A stretch of DNA of 64,000 bases from Paralithodes platypus (GCA_032716605.1 CM064492.1:46531403-46595402); one strand, 5' to 3'. Counted from the stretch's first letter, positions 50,376-60,934 are shown. Notes: a model not told the origin generated them from the letters alone. Program-made: numbers and translations.

Positions 50376-50726
50376 TCGGTTAGGGCGACGGGTGGAGTGT
50401 GGAGGGTTGGAGTTGAGGTGGAGTGGAGGTGGAGTTGGTGGAGATGGAGTTTGTTGGAGGTGGTGTAAGGGTCGCCCTCGATTGAGCAAATCCTCCTCCT
50501 CTTCCCCACTGGGCGGTGGAGAAGGAGAATGGGTCAAATCATCATCATCCGTCTCATCTCAGTCCACTCCTCATGATCGCTCTCCATGTCGTCCTCAATC
50601 TCACTCTCACTGCTTGACATGTCGAGGATGGTAGCAAGGACAGGTAGGCCAGATAGTGCTCCGGGATGGGGCGTTTCTTACTCATAAGCTACCTCCTGTC
50701 GAATAGGATGTGTCACTGTGATCTTT

Positions 50727-53380
50727 TAATGGGGAGGGGGGGGGGGGGAGCAACACCACACGACCCCACCGCTCCCACACCCAATAACAAATCAATATAT
50801 AATCGCAATGGATAAAAACAATATACAAAACAGATCAACAAAAATAAAAAAAAAATATAGATATCAATAGACAATTAGAAAAACAAAAAAAAAAAAAAAA
50901 AACCCCCAAACCAAAAAAATTATACTATACTCATTATATATAGTATGTATCGGGGGGGGAGGGGGAGGTGGGGAAGGAGGGGAGGAGTATAATACAGAAT
51001 CTTATAATAATTAGATACTCGCATTCGTAATATTATTGCTGGGGGCAGGGGAAGTAGGGGGGGGGGGGGGAGGAGGGGGGGAAGGGTAGGAGGAGAGGGG
51101 AGCGAGATAATAATCATATTAAGTTAAATACGGATTACATAGCCCTAGCGTAACTATTTAGTTGAAGGGGCAGGGGTCAGAGGGGGGCGGGGGGGGGGGG
51201 AGGAAGGGGGGGAAGGGGTGGAGTAGGGAGGGGAGGCAGGTATAATAATATATAATAAATAGATACTATGCCCTGTAGTAATATTCTATATGGGGGCAGG
51301 GCGGAAGAGGGAGGAGGGTTATAATGGAGGGAGGGGGGAAGGCGTAGTAATAACATCACTTAAAGTACGAATTAGTAATTAACTATATATATAGAATAGG
51401 GTGGCAGGGGTTACCACCAGGTAAGGGGGGAGGGGCAGGGAGTATAATGGGGGGAGGGGGCATAACATACATAAATACGAATTATAGGGGGGTATATATA
51501 ATATATATATATGGTGGGAGGGGGCAGATAATGGGAAGCGGAGTGGGGAGGGTAGTATTAAGTATAATGGGGAAGGGAGGGGGAGGGGGTTAATGGGAGA
51601 GGGAAAGGGAGGGGGATAAATGGGGGGAAGGGGGGGGGGGGTATAATGGGGAAGGGGAGGGGAGGGGGGGGTATAGACTGGGGGCGTGGGGTATAATGGG
51701 GGTGAGGGAGGGGGGGGGGGTTATAATGGGGGAGTGGGAGGGAGGGAGTGGAGTGAGGTGGCATAAACAGACTAAATACGAAAAGTATTATATGATTATA
51801 TATTAGTATATATATACTATGGGGGATGGGGGAGCGGGAGGGGGGGAGGGGACGGGGTGGGGAGGGGGGGGGAGGAGGAGGGAGGGGAGGGTGGAGGTGG
51901 AGTAATAATAATACTTATATAATAAATAGATACTAGCCTAGTAATATTATATATGGGGGCAGGGGCAAAAAGAGGGGTGAGTGGGTATAATGGGGGAGAG
52001 AGGGGGGGGGGGTAAAGGGGGAGGAGGGGGAAGTGTATAATGGGGGAGGGAGGGGAGGGGTATAAATGGGGCAGGAAGGGAGGGGGAGGGGGGTATAAAT
52101 GGGGGAGGGAGGGGGAGGGTGGGTATAATGGGGGAGGAGGGGGAGGGGGTATATGGGGGAGGGAGGGGGAGGGGGGTTAATGGGGGAGGGAGGGGGAGGG
52201 GGGTATGAATGGGGGAGGCGGGGAGGGGCATAACATGACATTAAATAAATAAACACGAATTATATTAAAGTATAGTATAATAGATCTCATATATATATAT
52301 ATATATGGGGGGGGGAGAGAGAGGAGGGGGGAGGGGGAGGGGGGAGAGAATCAGATAAGTATATAATAAATAGATAATAGCCTTAAAAACCTTTATACTA
52401 ATTGTATATGGGGGGGCCCCCAGGGGGGAAGAGGTGAAAGGGGTGGCTATAATGGGGGAGGGAGGGGAGGGAGCGGGGGTATAATGGTGGGAGGGAAGGG
52501 GGGGGAGGCGGTGGTATAATGGAGGCAGGGAGGGGGGGGGAGGGGTGGTATAATGGGGGAGGGAGGGGGAGGCGGGTTATACTGGGGGCGCGCAGGGGGA
52601 AGGCGTCAGGTGTGCATAACTACATACTAAATACATACAACACGGAATTATATTATATAATATATATTATATATATATCATATGATAATAATATATATAT
52701 AGATATATAGGGGGGGGGGAGGAGGGGAGGAAAGGCGGGAGGGTTTCTCGGGGGAGTAGAATAAGAATAATATATAATAAAATATAGATACTAGCCTAAA
52801 AATAATATATATTGATATAGGGGGGCGGGGGAAGAGGGGAGGGGGTGGTATAATGGGGAGGGAGGGGGTGGGAGGGGGGTATTATGGGGGAGGGAGGGGG
52901 GGGAGGGGGGGGTATAATGGGGGGGGAGTGTGGGAAGGGGGGTATAGGGGGGAGGGAGGGTGGAGGGGCGTCTAATGGAGGCGAGGCAGGGTGAGGGGGG
53001 TATAATAGGGAGGGGAGGGGGAGGGGAGGGGGTAGCGGGAGCGGGGAGGAGGGTGGGCTGAGGGGGAGGCGGAGGGGGGGGGAGGGAAAGGCGGAGTGGG
53101 AAGGAAGGAGGCGGAGGGGGAGGAGAGGAGATAGAATACATAATTATATAACCTAAAGAAGATACTAAGCCTAATAATAATATATATTGTAATATGGGGC
53201 AGGCAGGGGGAAGAGGGGGAGGGTGTATAATGGGGTGAAGGGGAGGGGGAAGGGGGTATAAATGGAGGACGGGAGGGGGAGGGTGTATACATTGGGGGAG
53301 GGAGGGGATGGGGGGTATAACTGGGGCGGAAGGGAGGGGGAGGCGGAGGGGGCATAACATACATAAATAAATTAAAACAC
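50727..53380 (+). repeat. G-rich, TATAATGGGGGAGGG minisatellite with G-quadruplex potential
   Basis: About 2.6 kb in which the plus strand is a patchwork of TATAATGGGGGAGGGAGGGG units and G-runs of 3-12. AT-rich islands carry aatagatactagcc followed by taataatatatat (near 51012, 51257, 51927, 52370, 52783 and 53157). The islands suggest a longer, irregular period of about 250-670 bp. Frames on the minus strand are all Pro/Leu/Tyr low complexity and are not genes. A poly-A stretch at about 50887-50902 precedes it. Confidence 0.92.
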
Positions 53381-53429
53381 GAATTATCTCTATTATAGAT
53401 ATCGAAGTGGTCTACGGGCACCACAACCA

Positions 53430-53590
53430 CCCATGGTGTCCGTAGCCCAGCCTCACTGGCTGGGCTGCGTGGACACCACTCCTTCAGTGGTGGCCCGTAG
53501 CCCAAGCCTCACGGTGTGGGCTGCGTGACACCACCAGTGGTGTTCTACGCAGCCCAAGCCACACTGGGTAGGCGACGGGACACCACCACA
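53430..53590. repeat. Three tandem imperfect hairpin units (GC-rich)
   Basis: Unit 1 (53435-53477) has arms GGTGTCCGTAGCCCAGCC and GGCTGGGCTGCGTGGACACC around a TCACT loop, pairing with a 2-nt bulge. Units 2 (about 53486-53537) and 3 (about 53534-53588) carry the same GTAGCCCAAGCC and GTGGTGTC elements in inverted order with more mismatches. There is no coding potential. Confidence 0.75.
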
Positions 53591-53847
53591 AGTGTTTTCG
53601 TATTTATCGCCATACTAATTCAGCCAATTAGACTGTTGAATCGAAAATTCTTTGGATTATTATTTATATTATCATTAAAAACGTTGGACCTTATTAAATT
53701 ATAACCTACATGTTGTATATACAGACCTATTCCACACTCAACTACCTACGCCACACACACTCACACATACTATTTATACATCTAACTAGGCTTATATATA
53801 GCCGTTAAAATGTGTGTATATTCTTCGTCTTTCATATCCATTTTATA

Positions 53848-54060
53848 AGAACATATGGGAGTCTGCAGACAGTCGATTGGCCAAAACAAGGCAGATCCCT
53901 CTCACACCCAACCCATCTCGTTTATACGTTTATCTAATTTTATTTTGAAACTGTCGTTCTTGATCCACACAATGGCGCTAGGTAGCCTATTCCACATGTT
54001 ATTATCTACATATCTGTTACCATTATGGTATAATGATCAAACAGAAGTAGTCATTCATAC
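53848..54060 (-). mobile_element. CR1-like LINE 3' end fragment (LINE D family)
   Basis: The plus strand reads aagaacatatgggagtctgc, agattggcc-like and ggcagatccctctcacaccc blocks, the reversed 3' UTR of LINE D. Upstream in the minus sense are C-terminal RT codons (MWNRLPSAIVWIKNDSF-like). It has only one copy of the 3' UTR motif, unlike LINE D. Confidence 0.75.
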
Positions 54061-55298
54061 TTGCATAACGTGCTGTAAGACAGCTTGACGACGTTCACAA
54101 GCACAAGTGCGTCAATGTGTGGATAGTTACATGTGTTTGTATAAATGAATATGTTTGTGAGTGTAATGTAAAGTAATGCCAATACAGTATATGTGCGTAA
54201 ATAAATGTTTGTTTACGAATGTTATATGGATGTTCAAATGCATGTCTACATGAGTATGTATGTGCGTGTGTAATGGCATGTACGTTTGGGTCATAATTTG
54301 GAAGGAACCAAATTATATATTTGTGAAAGAAATTGCAAAGTACAACTGTAAAGTGCTCAGCTCAGTAGCAGTAGGCTTTCAAGCATAAACTGAATAGCTT
54401 AATGAATTAATTGGGTGTGAGCTGGATCTGCTTGCGTAGGCCAGTTAGGGGGGGGGGGGGGGGGCGCAGTATAAGTTGCATGCACGAGTAGAAATGTGCA
54501 GTACGAGCATAAAGCCTGTACGTTTGTGCGTGGAAATATGTATTTGTATAATTGATGTAAAAAATTAATAATGAATGTACAATATGTTTGTGTGTGTGTG
54601 TGTGTGTATGTGTTTGTGTGTGTGTGTGATAGAGAGAGAATGAGAGTATTCACATGACTTGTCTTTGTGAATGTGTGTTTGTGTTTGTGATTAGGAATGC
54701 GAATATGTATTTGTGCGTGTGGTTCTGAAAGAACATTAGAGTGTGGGTGCGATTGTGGGAGGGAATATCAATGTGTGTGCGTGTGTATTCTGATTGGAAA
54801 TGTGAAGGCGAGTGTGTAGTTGTGAATGTATGTTCGAATATATGTGCGTTGTCGAGTGGTAATCTAAGAGTGTGTGTGTGTGTGTGTGTGTAGATATATG
54901 AATATAAATTACCGAACTTGTTCGTCAAGGTGAATACACGCAATGCGAGTTAATGACATTGCGGGTAGGAATACGAAGATGTGTTCCTGAATGATTTTGT
55001 GCGTGAAAATGTGAATGTGCATGAGTTTGTGTGTGTTTATATAGTGAATCAACATAGAAGATAATAGGTAACATTTCTCAATTGATGATGCAGATATTGT
55101 CTGGTGATTATTGGCATCCAAATGTGATGTTTGGTTAATTTAGGATAGGGATTGTAATTGGTAAATCTATAGCATTATAAAACATTTATATTGCTACCAT
55201 GTGAGTGCGGCCGAAGAAGGTTGCCAACAAAAAACCCGCTGACCAACCTCAAGCTAATCCAGGTAATCCAGAAAATTAACACCTACTTGTAAATGTAC
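54060..55298. repeat. TG-rich low-complexity region with (TG)n and G17
   Basis: About 1 kb of cryptically simple GTGTATGTG-type DNA. It includes purer (TG)n at 54588-54628 and 54870-54891 and a G17 homopolymer at 54448-54464. The last 200 bp are less repetitive. No gene is visible. Confidence 0.85.
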
Positions 55299-55315
55299 CT
55301 CTCTCTCTCTCTCTC

Positions 55316-55378
<63 letters not shown>
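55299..55378. repeat. (CT)n microsatellite
   Basis: About 80 bp of CT dinucleotides with two A interruptions. Confidence 0.97.
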
Positions 55379-55380
<2 letters not shown>

Positions 55381-55381
<1 letters not shown>

Positions 55382-55505
55382 ACACCAACGTGTTCGGTTA
55401 GGTATTTGTTGGACATACTTACTTTACAACTAAGAGGAGCTGGGTTCGAATACCAACAGGAAAGAGACATTGGGACAAGTGTCCGTACCCCTTGTTCCTT
55501 CCTCA
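55381..55505 (+). mobile_element. Possible tRNA-derived SINE fragment
   Basis: GGGTTCGAATACC at about 55442-55454 resembles a Pol III B box, and TTAGGTATTTGTTGG upstream is a weak A-box match. It is followed by a non-tRNA body, cattgggacaagtgtcc and ccttgttccttcctcag. It directly precedes a plus-strand LINE 3' end. Confidence 0.35.
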
Positions 55506-55816
55506 GTTTTACAGAATGGAAGTAATAGAGACTTGGTATAAGGCTACAGAGTGCTATAGTGGGATCAAGAACGATAGAGAGATTTAAGATAGAATTAGAT
55601 AGAAATACGGACGAAATGGGTTGGTTGGGGGATCTGCCTGATCTGGGTTAATCGGCTCTCTGCAGACTTATGACGACCTCTGACAGATTTGGTGAGGTCG
55701 GTCCTCATGGCTTTAGTGAGTTGGTACTATAATTAGGGTGGGGTGTGAATGGGATCTGTGTGTGTGTGGGCCAATCTGCTTTCTGCAGATTCCCATTTTC
55801 TTATTTGCTTATGTTC

Positions 55817-55818
<2 letters not shown>
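55505..55818 (+). mobile_element. CR1-like LINE 3' end fragment (LINE D family), plus strand
   Basis: Codons for the extreme RT C-terminus (IVGSRTIERFKIELDRNTDE then MGWLGDL) end in TAA at about 55650. The family 3' UTR follows, with two copies of the GGATCTG...GGCTCTCTGCAGA-type motif. The 3' tail has period 8 (TTCTTATT TGCTTATG TTCTTAAT), as in the CR1 clade. Confidence 0.8.

Positions 55819-55889
<71 letters not shown>
55819..55889. repeat. (TA)n microsatellite
   Basis: About 70 bp of TA dinucleotides between the tail of a plus-strand LINE and the tail of a minus-strand SINE. Confidence 0.97.
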
Positions 55890-55894
<5 letters not shown>

Positions 55895-56006
55895 GTATAT
55901 CTCGCAAATACACGCGAGATAATAAATGTTTAAATACCCCCAGCCGGAATCGAACTTCCGACATACAGAATGAGTGTCCAAACTTTTAACCCACTATACC
56001 ACGGCA
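55895..56006 (-). mobile_element. tRNA-derived SINE, full head (copy 1)
   Basis: On the minus strand, GCCGTGGTATAGTGGGTTAA holds an A box (56001-55990) and GTTCGATTCC is a B box (55955-55946), with tRNA-like spacing. A short body (GTATTTAAACATTTATTA) and a terminal hairpin ATCTCGC/GCGAGAT (55920-55899) follow. The 3' end abuts (TA)n. Confidence 0.75.
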
Positions 56007-56081
56007 TGATAAAGTAATCTTAACCTTTTCCTATATAATTATATTAAGTAGAAAGGAAATCCTACTAGGAGAATTTATTTC

Positions 56082-56123
56082 AATTCATACACAAGTCGTA
56101 CGATCCATATTACAGGATACCAT
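56082..56123. repeat. 42-nt inverted repeat, left arm
   Basis: Starts AATTCATACACAAGTCGTAC. Its reverse complement matches 56332-56373 at 41 of 42 positions. The arms are 208 bp apart and enclose SINE copy 2. Confidence 0.92.
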
Positions 56124-56215
56124 ACAAGGATATTTACACGCTTACATACGCAACTCGGGTTATAGAGATTTCATTTAAATCTCGCCCAGCCAAACACAAG
56201 AGTCATTAACATCAA

Positions 56216-56315
56216 GTATATCTCACAAATACACGTGAGCTAATAAATGTTTAAATACAGTACTCCCAACCGGGATCGAACCTCCGACATTCGAACGAGT
56301 GTCCAAGCTTTAATC
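56216..56315 (-). mobile_element. tRNA-derived SINE, 5'-truncated (copy 2)
   Basis: Minus strand has an exact B box GGTTCGATCCC (56282-56272), the same CTTGGACACTCGTTCGA head segment, the TTTAAACATTTATTAGCTC body and the terminal hairpin CTCAC/GTGAG (56239-56222). The A box is missing: similarity to copy 1 stops at TTAA near 56312. Confidence 0.75.
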
Positions 56316-56331
56316 TTGTAAAAATCCCTCT

Positions 56332-56373
56332 ATGGTATCCTGGAATATGGATCGTACGACTTGTGTATGAATT
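56332..56373. repeat. 42-nt inverted repeat, right arm
   Basis: Starts ATGGTATCCTGGAATATGGA; pairs with 56082-56123 with one mismatch (G against T at the twelfth base). No clear flanking duplication. Confidence 0.92.
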
Positions 56374-56654
56374 AACTAATATAGTTTGGAGTGTAATATT
56401 TATTACATCAGTCATGATAATGTGTATTTCATGTTCATAACATAAGAACATAAGAAAATGGGAGTCTGCAGAAAGCCGATTGGCCTAAGCAAGGCAGATC
56501 CCTGTCCCACACAACCCCAATTCAATTACAAAGCCCAATTATAGGGCTCAACACTCTAATACCCTGAGGATCATCTTACCAAAACGGTTAGAGATTAACG
56601 CAGGATTATGGGGGTATGCAGAGTGCTGATTGGCCCAACCCGGCTGATCCCCCT

Positions 56655-59595
56655 TCACACCCAACCCTTCTCGTCCATATGGTTATCTAATTTTAGCTTA
56701 AAGATCCCTACCGTTATAGACCCCACTAGAGCACTTGGTAGTCTATTCCACCCATCTACAACTCTGTTACCAAACCAATATTTGCCTATATCTTTTCTGA
56801 AACGAAATTTATCTAATTTGAAACCATTGGTACGAGTTCTTTCGCTATCACTGAGCTTTAGTACATTTGTCATGTCCCCTTTGTTAATCCCACTAACCCA
56901 CTTGAACACCTCTATCATATCCCCTCTAACTCTGCGTCTCTCTAACGAATGTAAACCTAATTTCTTCAACCTTTCTTCATACGAAAGATTCGAATATTAT
57001 GGATCATTTTTGTCAGTCTACGCTGTACTCTCTCCAATGAATCTATGTCCATTCTGTAATAAGGACACCAAAATTGGACAGCATAATCCATATGGGGTCT
57101 CACTAATGACAAGTAAAGTTTTAAGATAACATCAGCAGTTCTGTTACTCACACTCCTAGAGATGAACCCGAGAATCCTGTTTGCCTTATTACGAACGCTT
57201 ATACACTGTTTTCTAGGCTTCAAATCATTGCTAACAAACACACCTAGATCTTTCTCACAGTCTGAATTTTCAAAATTCTAAATTAGCTAGTTTATATTTA
57301 ACATTTGTATGCATCTTCCCTATCTTTAATATCTTGCATTTGTCAATGTTAAAACTTCATCTGCCAATTTACTGACCATTCATGTAAGGTATCTAGATCC
57401 CTTTGGAGGCACTCTATACAGCTATCTGAATCAATTGATCTCCCCATTTTAGTATCGTCTGCGAATTTACTTATCCTATAGTTATACCTAAATCTAGGTC
57501 ATTTATGTATATAAGAACAACAGGGACCTAATACCGATCCCTGGGGGGACACCACTTTTGACTGCTCCCCACTCTGACTTGGTACCATTTATGCTGACTC
57601 TCTGTTTCCTACCAATTAGCCATGACCTAATCCATCCCAACAACGATCCTCCTATTCCATGTGCCTCAACCTTTCTCATCAATCTCTCATGAGGGACTCT
57701 GTCGAAAGCTTACTGAAAATCTAAATAAATAATATCATATGACTTGTCACTATCTTTATACTGCTTCATATACCTCTGAGAAAAAGCTAAGCAAATTAGT
57801 AAGGCAAGAACGTCCCTGAGTGAATCCATGCTGAGAAGAATTTATTAAGTTAAATTTGTCTAAGTGGCTTCTAATTTCCTAGCAATAATAGACTCTAGCA
57901 ACTTTCCTATGATTGATGTGAGACTAATGGGACGGTAATTGGATGCTATCGATTTATCACCTTTTGTGAAGATCGGAACTACATTTGCAAGCTTCCAAGC
58001 TTCTGGAACTAAACCTGTTTCTAAAGACTTGTTAAATAAAAATGCTAATGGGCTACTTAACTCATCTCTGCATTCTTTTAATACTCTAGCATATACCTCG
58101 TCAGGACCAGGCGATTTTTGAGGTTTCAGTCTGTCAATTTCCTTAAGCACATCATTTCTACTTATACTAACTGTACTTAACATATTTTCTATACTATCAC
58201 TATATACCATATTGACTTCTGGAATCTGTGCCAAATTTTCATTAGTGAAAACGGAAAGAAACTGACTATTTAATGTACTGCACATTTCTAAATCATTTTC
58301 TGTTATTTCTCCTATTGAAGTTTTTAGGGGGCCTATTACATCTCTAACTTTAGATTTATATAGTTGGTAAAAAGCTTTAGGGTTATTTTTTGAGTCACTG
58401 GCTATCCTTATTTCATAATTTCTTTTTGCTTTCCTGATTTCCTTTTTGACCTGTCTTGATAGAGTCTGATAGTATATGTAGATGATTTTCGCCTTTCTTT
58501 ATTTTTCTATATATTCCTTTCTTTTCTCCTATAAGATCTATTAGCTTATTAGTCATCCATTTTGGTTGGTTCTGCGGCGATCTAAATTTTCTTTTAGGGA
58601 TATATTTATTTTGAGCATTGTGGAGTGAAGCAATAAACTGGTTATATGTAGGTGGCAAGTTTAACTCTGGCATATCCTGACTTAATTGCTTAAGAATAGG
58701 GTCCACCCTTAAGTCACTTCTTAGCCCACCATAATCGGCTTTTCTGAAATCTGGGATAAGTGTCGTATTCTCTTTAGCATTCCCTGTCCATTGTATATTA
58801 AAATAAATAGATTTATGATCGCTATTTCCTAGGTGGTCACCAATCTCTACATCATTTATCATATGTTCATTGTTACTGAAAACTAAATCAAGAATATTAA
58901 TACCTCTAGTCGGCGTTTCTATGAATTGAAATAAAAAACTATCTTGTACTACCTCAATAACTCTACTGAATCGGAGTCGCCTATTTGGTGCTGCCAATCA
59001 ATGTTCGGAAAATTAAAATCACAGATAATGCACACATTGCTAAACCTTGATGCTATTTTAATTTCCTCCCATAACGATGTTCCGCCATTTCTACTCATAT
59101 TAGGCGGTCTATATATAACTCCAATAACTATGGTCTCACTACCTTCGTTAACCTCTACCCAAACACTTTCATTATCATTATTTAGTCTAATACCTGATTT
59201 AATACAGCTTTTTAATGTACTCCTGACAAACACTGCTATACCCCCGCCCCTCCTACTTGTGCGGTCATATTTAAACAAACTATATCCTGGAATATCAAAT
59301 TCTGCTAAAAAATGCCTAGATTCTGTATTAATCCACGTTTCAGTTAGCGCTATTAGTCTATATTTTCTGTGCTAACGAGTGCTCTAAGTTCGTTCATTTT
59401 GTTACATAAACTCCTACAATTTGTATAATATACCCTCAACCTATTACTTTTATTTGCAACTAATTTTCTATTGTTTTTAGCTAACTTATTATTTCCTGTT
59501 GAACTACTAGCTCTAGACGGAAATTCTACTCTATCAGTAATCTCAACTTTACTATCAGTTACATGTGTAGTGTTATCGATACTACTATTACACAT
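56655..59595 (-). pseudogene. LINE D ORF2: APE endonuclease / reverse transcriptase, broken
   Basis: Starts at the ATG at 59595. Endonuclease: RVYYTNCRSLCNKMNELRAL, then a 1-nt deletion near 59355, after which the other frame carries ALTETWINTESRHFL. FKYDRTSRRGGGIAVFV and CDFNFPNIDW (GDFN with G to C) follow, then a frameshift near 58980 and GNSDHKSIYF. RT: SPGPDEVYARVLKEC, NYRPISLTSIIGKLLES, an in-frame TAA in YLDFQ-AFDRVPHER near 57709, a 1-nt expansion of a C-run in the GVPQGS motif near 57547, and an intact FADDTKMG near 57465. The thumb and C-terminus (VSNDLKPRKQCISVRNKANR, then NRVVDGWNRLPSALVG and HMDEKGWV) end at 56655. At least five lesions; it cannot encode enzyme. Confidence 0.85.
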
Positions 59596-59703
59596 CACTA
59601 TATTCGCACTATCTTGACTGATTATTCTATTTTACTCACTGGTTTGTCACATGAAGTACCTGCTCCATATGGAGACAGTATTTTACTTACACCCCAGGTT
59701 TTT

Positions 59704-60584
59704 TTAACGAAACCCCGCAACAATCTTGTCCAGTGAGCTGGCCAAGGTCGAAACTCCTAGTCGAGAAAGATGTACTCCATCCTGGGCATACAGTTCATCC
59801 TTACCATAGAAGTGGGTCCAGTTATCTAGGAATGGTATTGACTTTGCCTTGCAATACTTCTCCTGCCGGCATATTACACCAATAGCCCTGGAGGACCATT
59901 CCTTCCGTACCCCTCTTCTTGGCAGGATACTGTGTACCACAGGAAATCCACCCTTCTCCTTGATCCTCTCCAGCATTTCCTGGTACTTGGTCAGCAACTC
60001 CTCAGTCCTGCATCTCCATATGTCATTGGATCCCGCGTTGATGAAGATGATGGGGTCCTCCCCACCCACCTCTAGGACACCATCCATCTTCTCTGCCACC
60101 CTCCCGACTCCGGCTCCAGGTAGGCAGACAACTTTACTAACATGAGTGTTAGTAGCCCCGTCAAGGTACCTAACCATTGAATCACCGACAATGAACTTAG
60201 CTTTTTTCCGTTGTCGGCGTGTAGCAGGAGTTGTAGCAGCAACAGCAGCAGACTTCCCCCCCTCCCCTCTCACTGCCTCGATGATCGCCACTTCCTCGCC
60301 ATCACTCTCATCAGCCAAGGTGCTGAAGTTGTTGTGGGTCTTGAGTGGCTGCCTTTTCAGCTTGCAGGCCGTTGCACTGGTCGACACCACTTTCCAAGGG
60401 GCTTCACGATCCCTGGGAACACTTCCGGTAGCCTCACACTTCTTCTCCGCCATAGCTAGTCTCAAGGCCAAATGTTCATCTTTGAGACACTGAATCTCCT
60501 GCTCCACACTCTCCAGTCTTTCTGCAAAGCAAGACAAAGCTGGAGAGTATGGGAGGAGACAGCAGACTCATCAACAACAGCCAT
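59704..60584 (-). CDS. LINE D ORF1: coiled-coil SGNH-hydrolase (esterase) protein
   Basis: An 834-bp uninterrupted frame (60537-59704, 277 codons from a TTG). Counted from there, residues 5-33 form a coiled coil (ERLESVEQEIQCLKDEHLAL), 40-115 are basic and low complexity, and 115-277 form an SGNH-type hydrolase. Block I is FIVGDSMVRYL (Ser120), block II has Gly141 in LPGAGVG, block III is NAGSNDIW (Asn171), and block V is DGVHLS (Asp253, His256). All four signature residues are present. CR1 and some L2 elements are known to carry such an esterase in ORF1; its exact substrate in retrotransposition is unsettled. The natural start is probably the ATG at 60584-60582 (MAVVDESAVSSHTLQL), now one frame off through an indel near 60530-60540. 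Confidence 0.8.
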
Positions 60585-60640
60585 CACTAAGAAAGTTCAC
60601 TAGGACCTCACTAAGGGTAAACAGGTTCACTAGCGGTCAC

Positions 60641-60934
60641 TGGGGACGTCCGCACTAGTCAGGGGTCAGAGGGCAACGCACCAATTTACCAAAGCATTTG
60701 GTTTCGAATCGCAACATAATGTTTGAAAGATATATTTATATCTTTTTAAACCTCAATTGAATGTTAGGATTTTTTCCTTACAACTTTTTTGAATTTATAA
60801 TAAAAAAAAGTTAACCTTTTGAATTATATATATTTATTTCACATCATAAGAGAAACAAAATCATAATAATTGTGAGAAAAATTGTCATACTGACTAACAT
60901 AAGAAAAAAAACTTGTGCATGAGCAAAGAATTAG
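60641..60934. other. AT-rich spacer
   Basis: No gene or repeat family is recognised. It contains A- and T-runs and a short (AT)n at about 60826-60834. It separates LINE D from an oppositely oriented relative. Confidence 0.6.

Larger units (their letters stand above)
47030..50685 (-). pseudogene. Decayed piggyBac-like transposase
   Basis: DDE transposase of the piggyBac (PGBD) family, in several frames on the minus strand. A start candidate at 50685 (MSKKRPIPEHYLAYLS) leads to an acidic N-terminus (SSSESEIEDDMESDHEEW, then DDDDLTHSP...EEEEDL). About 1.2 kb of Pro/His/Thr-rich low complexity follows. The recognisable domain resumes near 49265 (FRPVPRDTDPDPNVDPFTGK, FFTREL), passes an in-frame TGA at about 49085, and continues with EEDMAKFLGLYFLMG and KGRLSFKCYNPMKPTKYAIK. 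Catalytic positions: the first Asp (SIDE in relatives) is SINE at 48745-48743; the second is present in LYMDNFYNS (48522-48520); the third is present in MGGVDHFDQ (about 48130), which spans a 1-nt insertion in a G-run. A C-terminal Cys/His group (KDTSFRCKYLPRLPSCID, then CFNKFHQ) ends near 47030. Normal relatives are about 580-650 codons; this locus is 3.6 kb. No terminal inverted repeats or TTAA pair were found. Confidence 0.72.
56436..60640 (-). mobile_element. LINE D: nearly full-length CR1-like retrotransposon
   Basis: Minus strand: 5' region (about 60640-60585), ORF1 with coiled coil plus SGNH esterase (60584-59704), ORF2 endonuclease/RT (59595-56655), 3' UTR with a doubled motif (56640-56460), and an 8-bp periodic tail (TTCTTATG type, 56455-56436). 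An esterase ORF1 and an 8-bp tail are hallmarks of the CR1 clade. ORF2 carries several frameshifts and a stop. The 5' boundary is approximate. Confidence 0.85.

Noticed and set aside
50920..53505. Several 60-189 residue Pro/Leu/Tyr-rich frames on the minus strand
   Set aside because: Pure translation of the G-rich minisatellite; no start context or conserved domain.
55946..56001. Functional tRNA gene
   Set aside because: A and B boxes are present but no acceptor stem pairing or intact anticodon arm is evident, and the segment carries a SINE body and tail with a second copy nearby.
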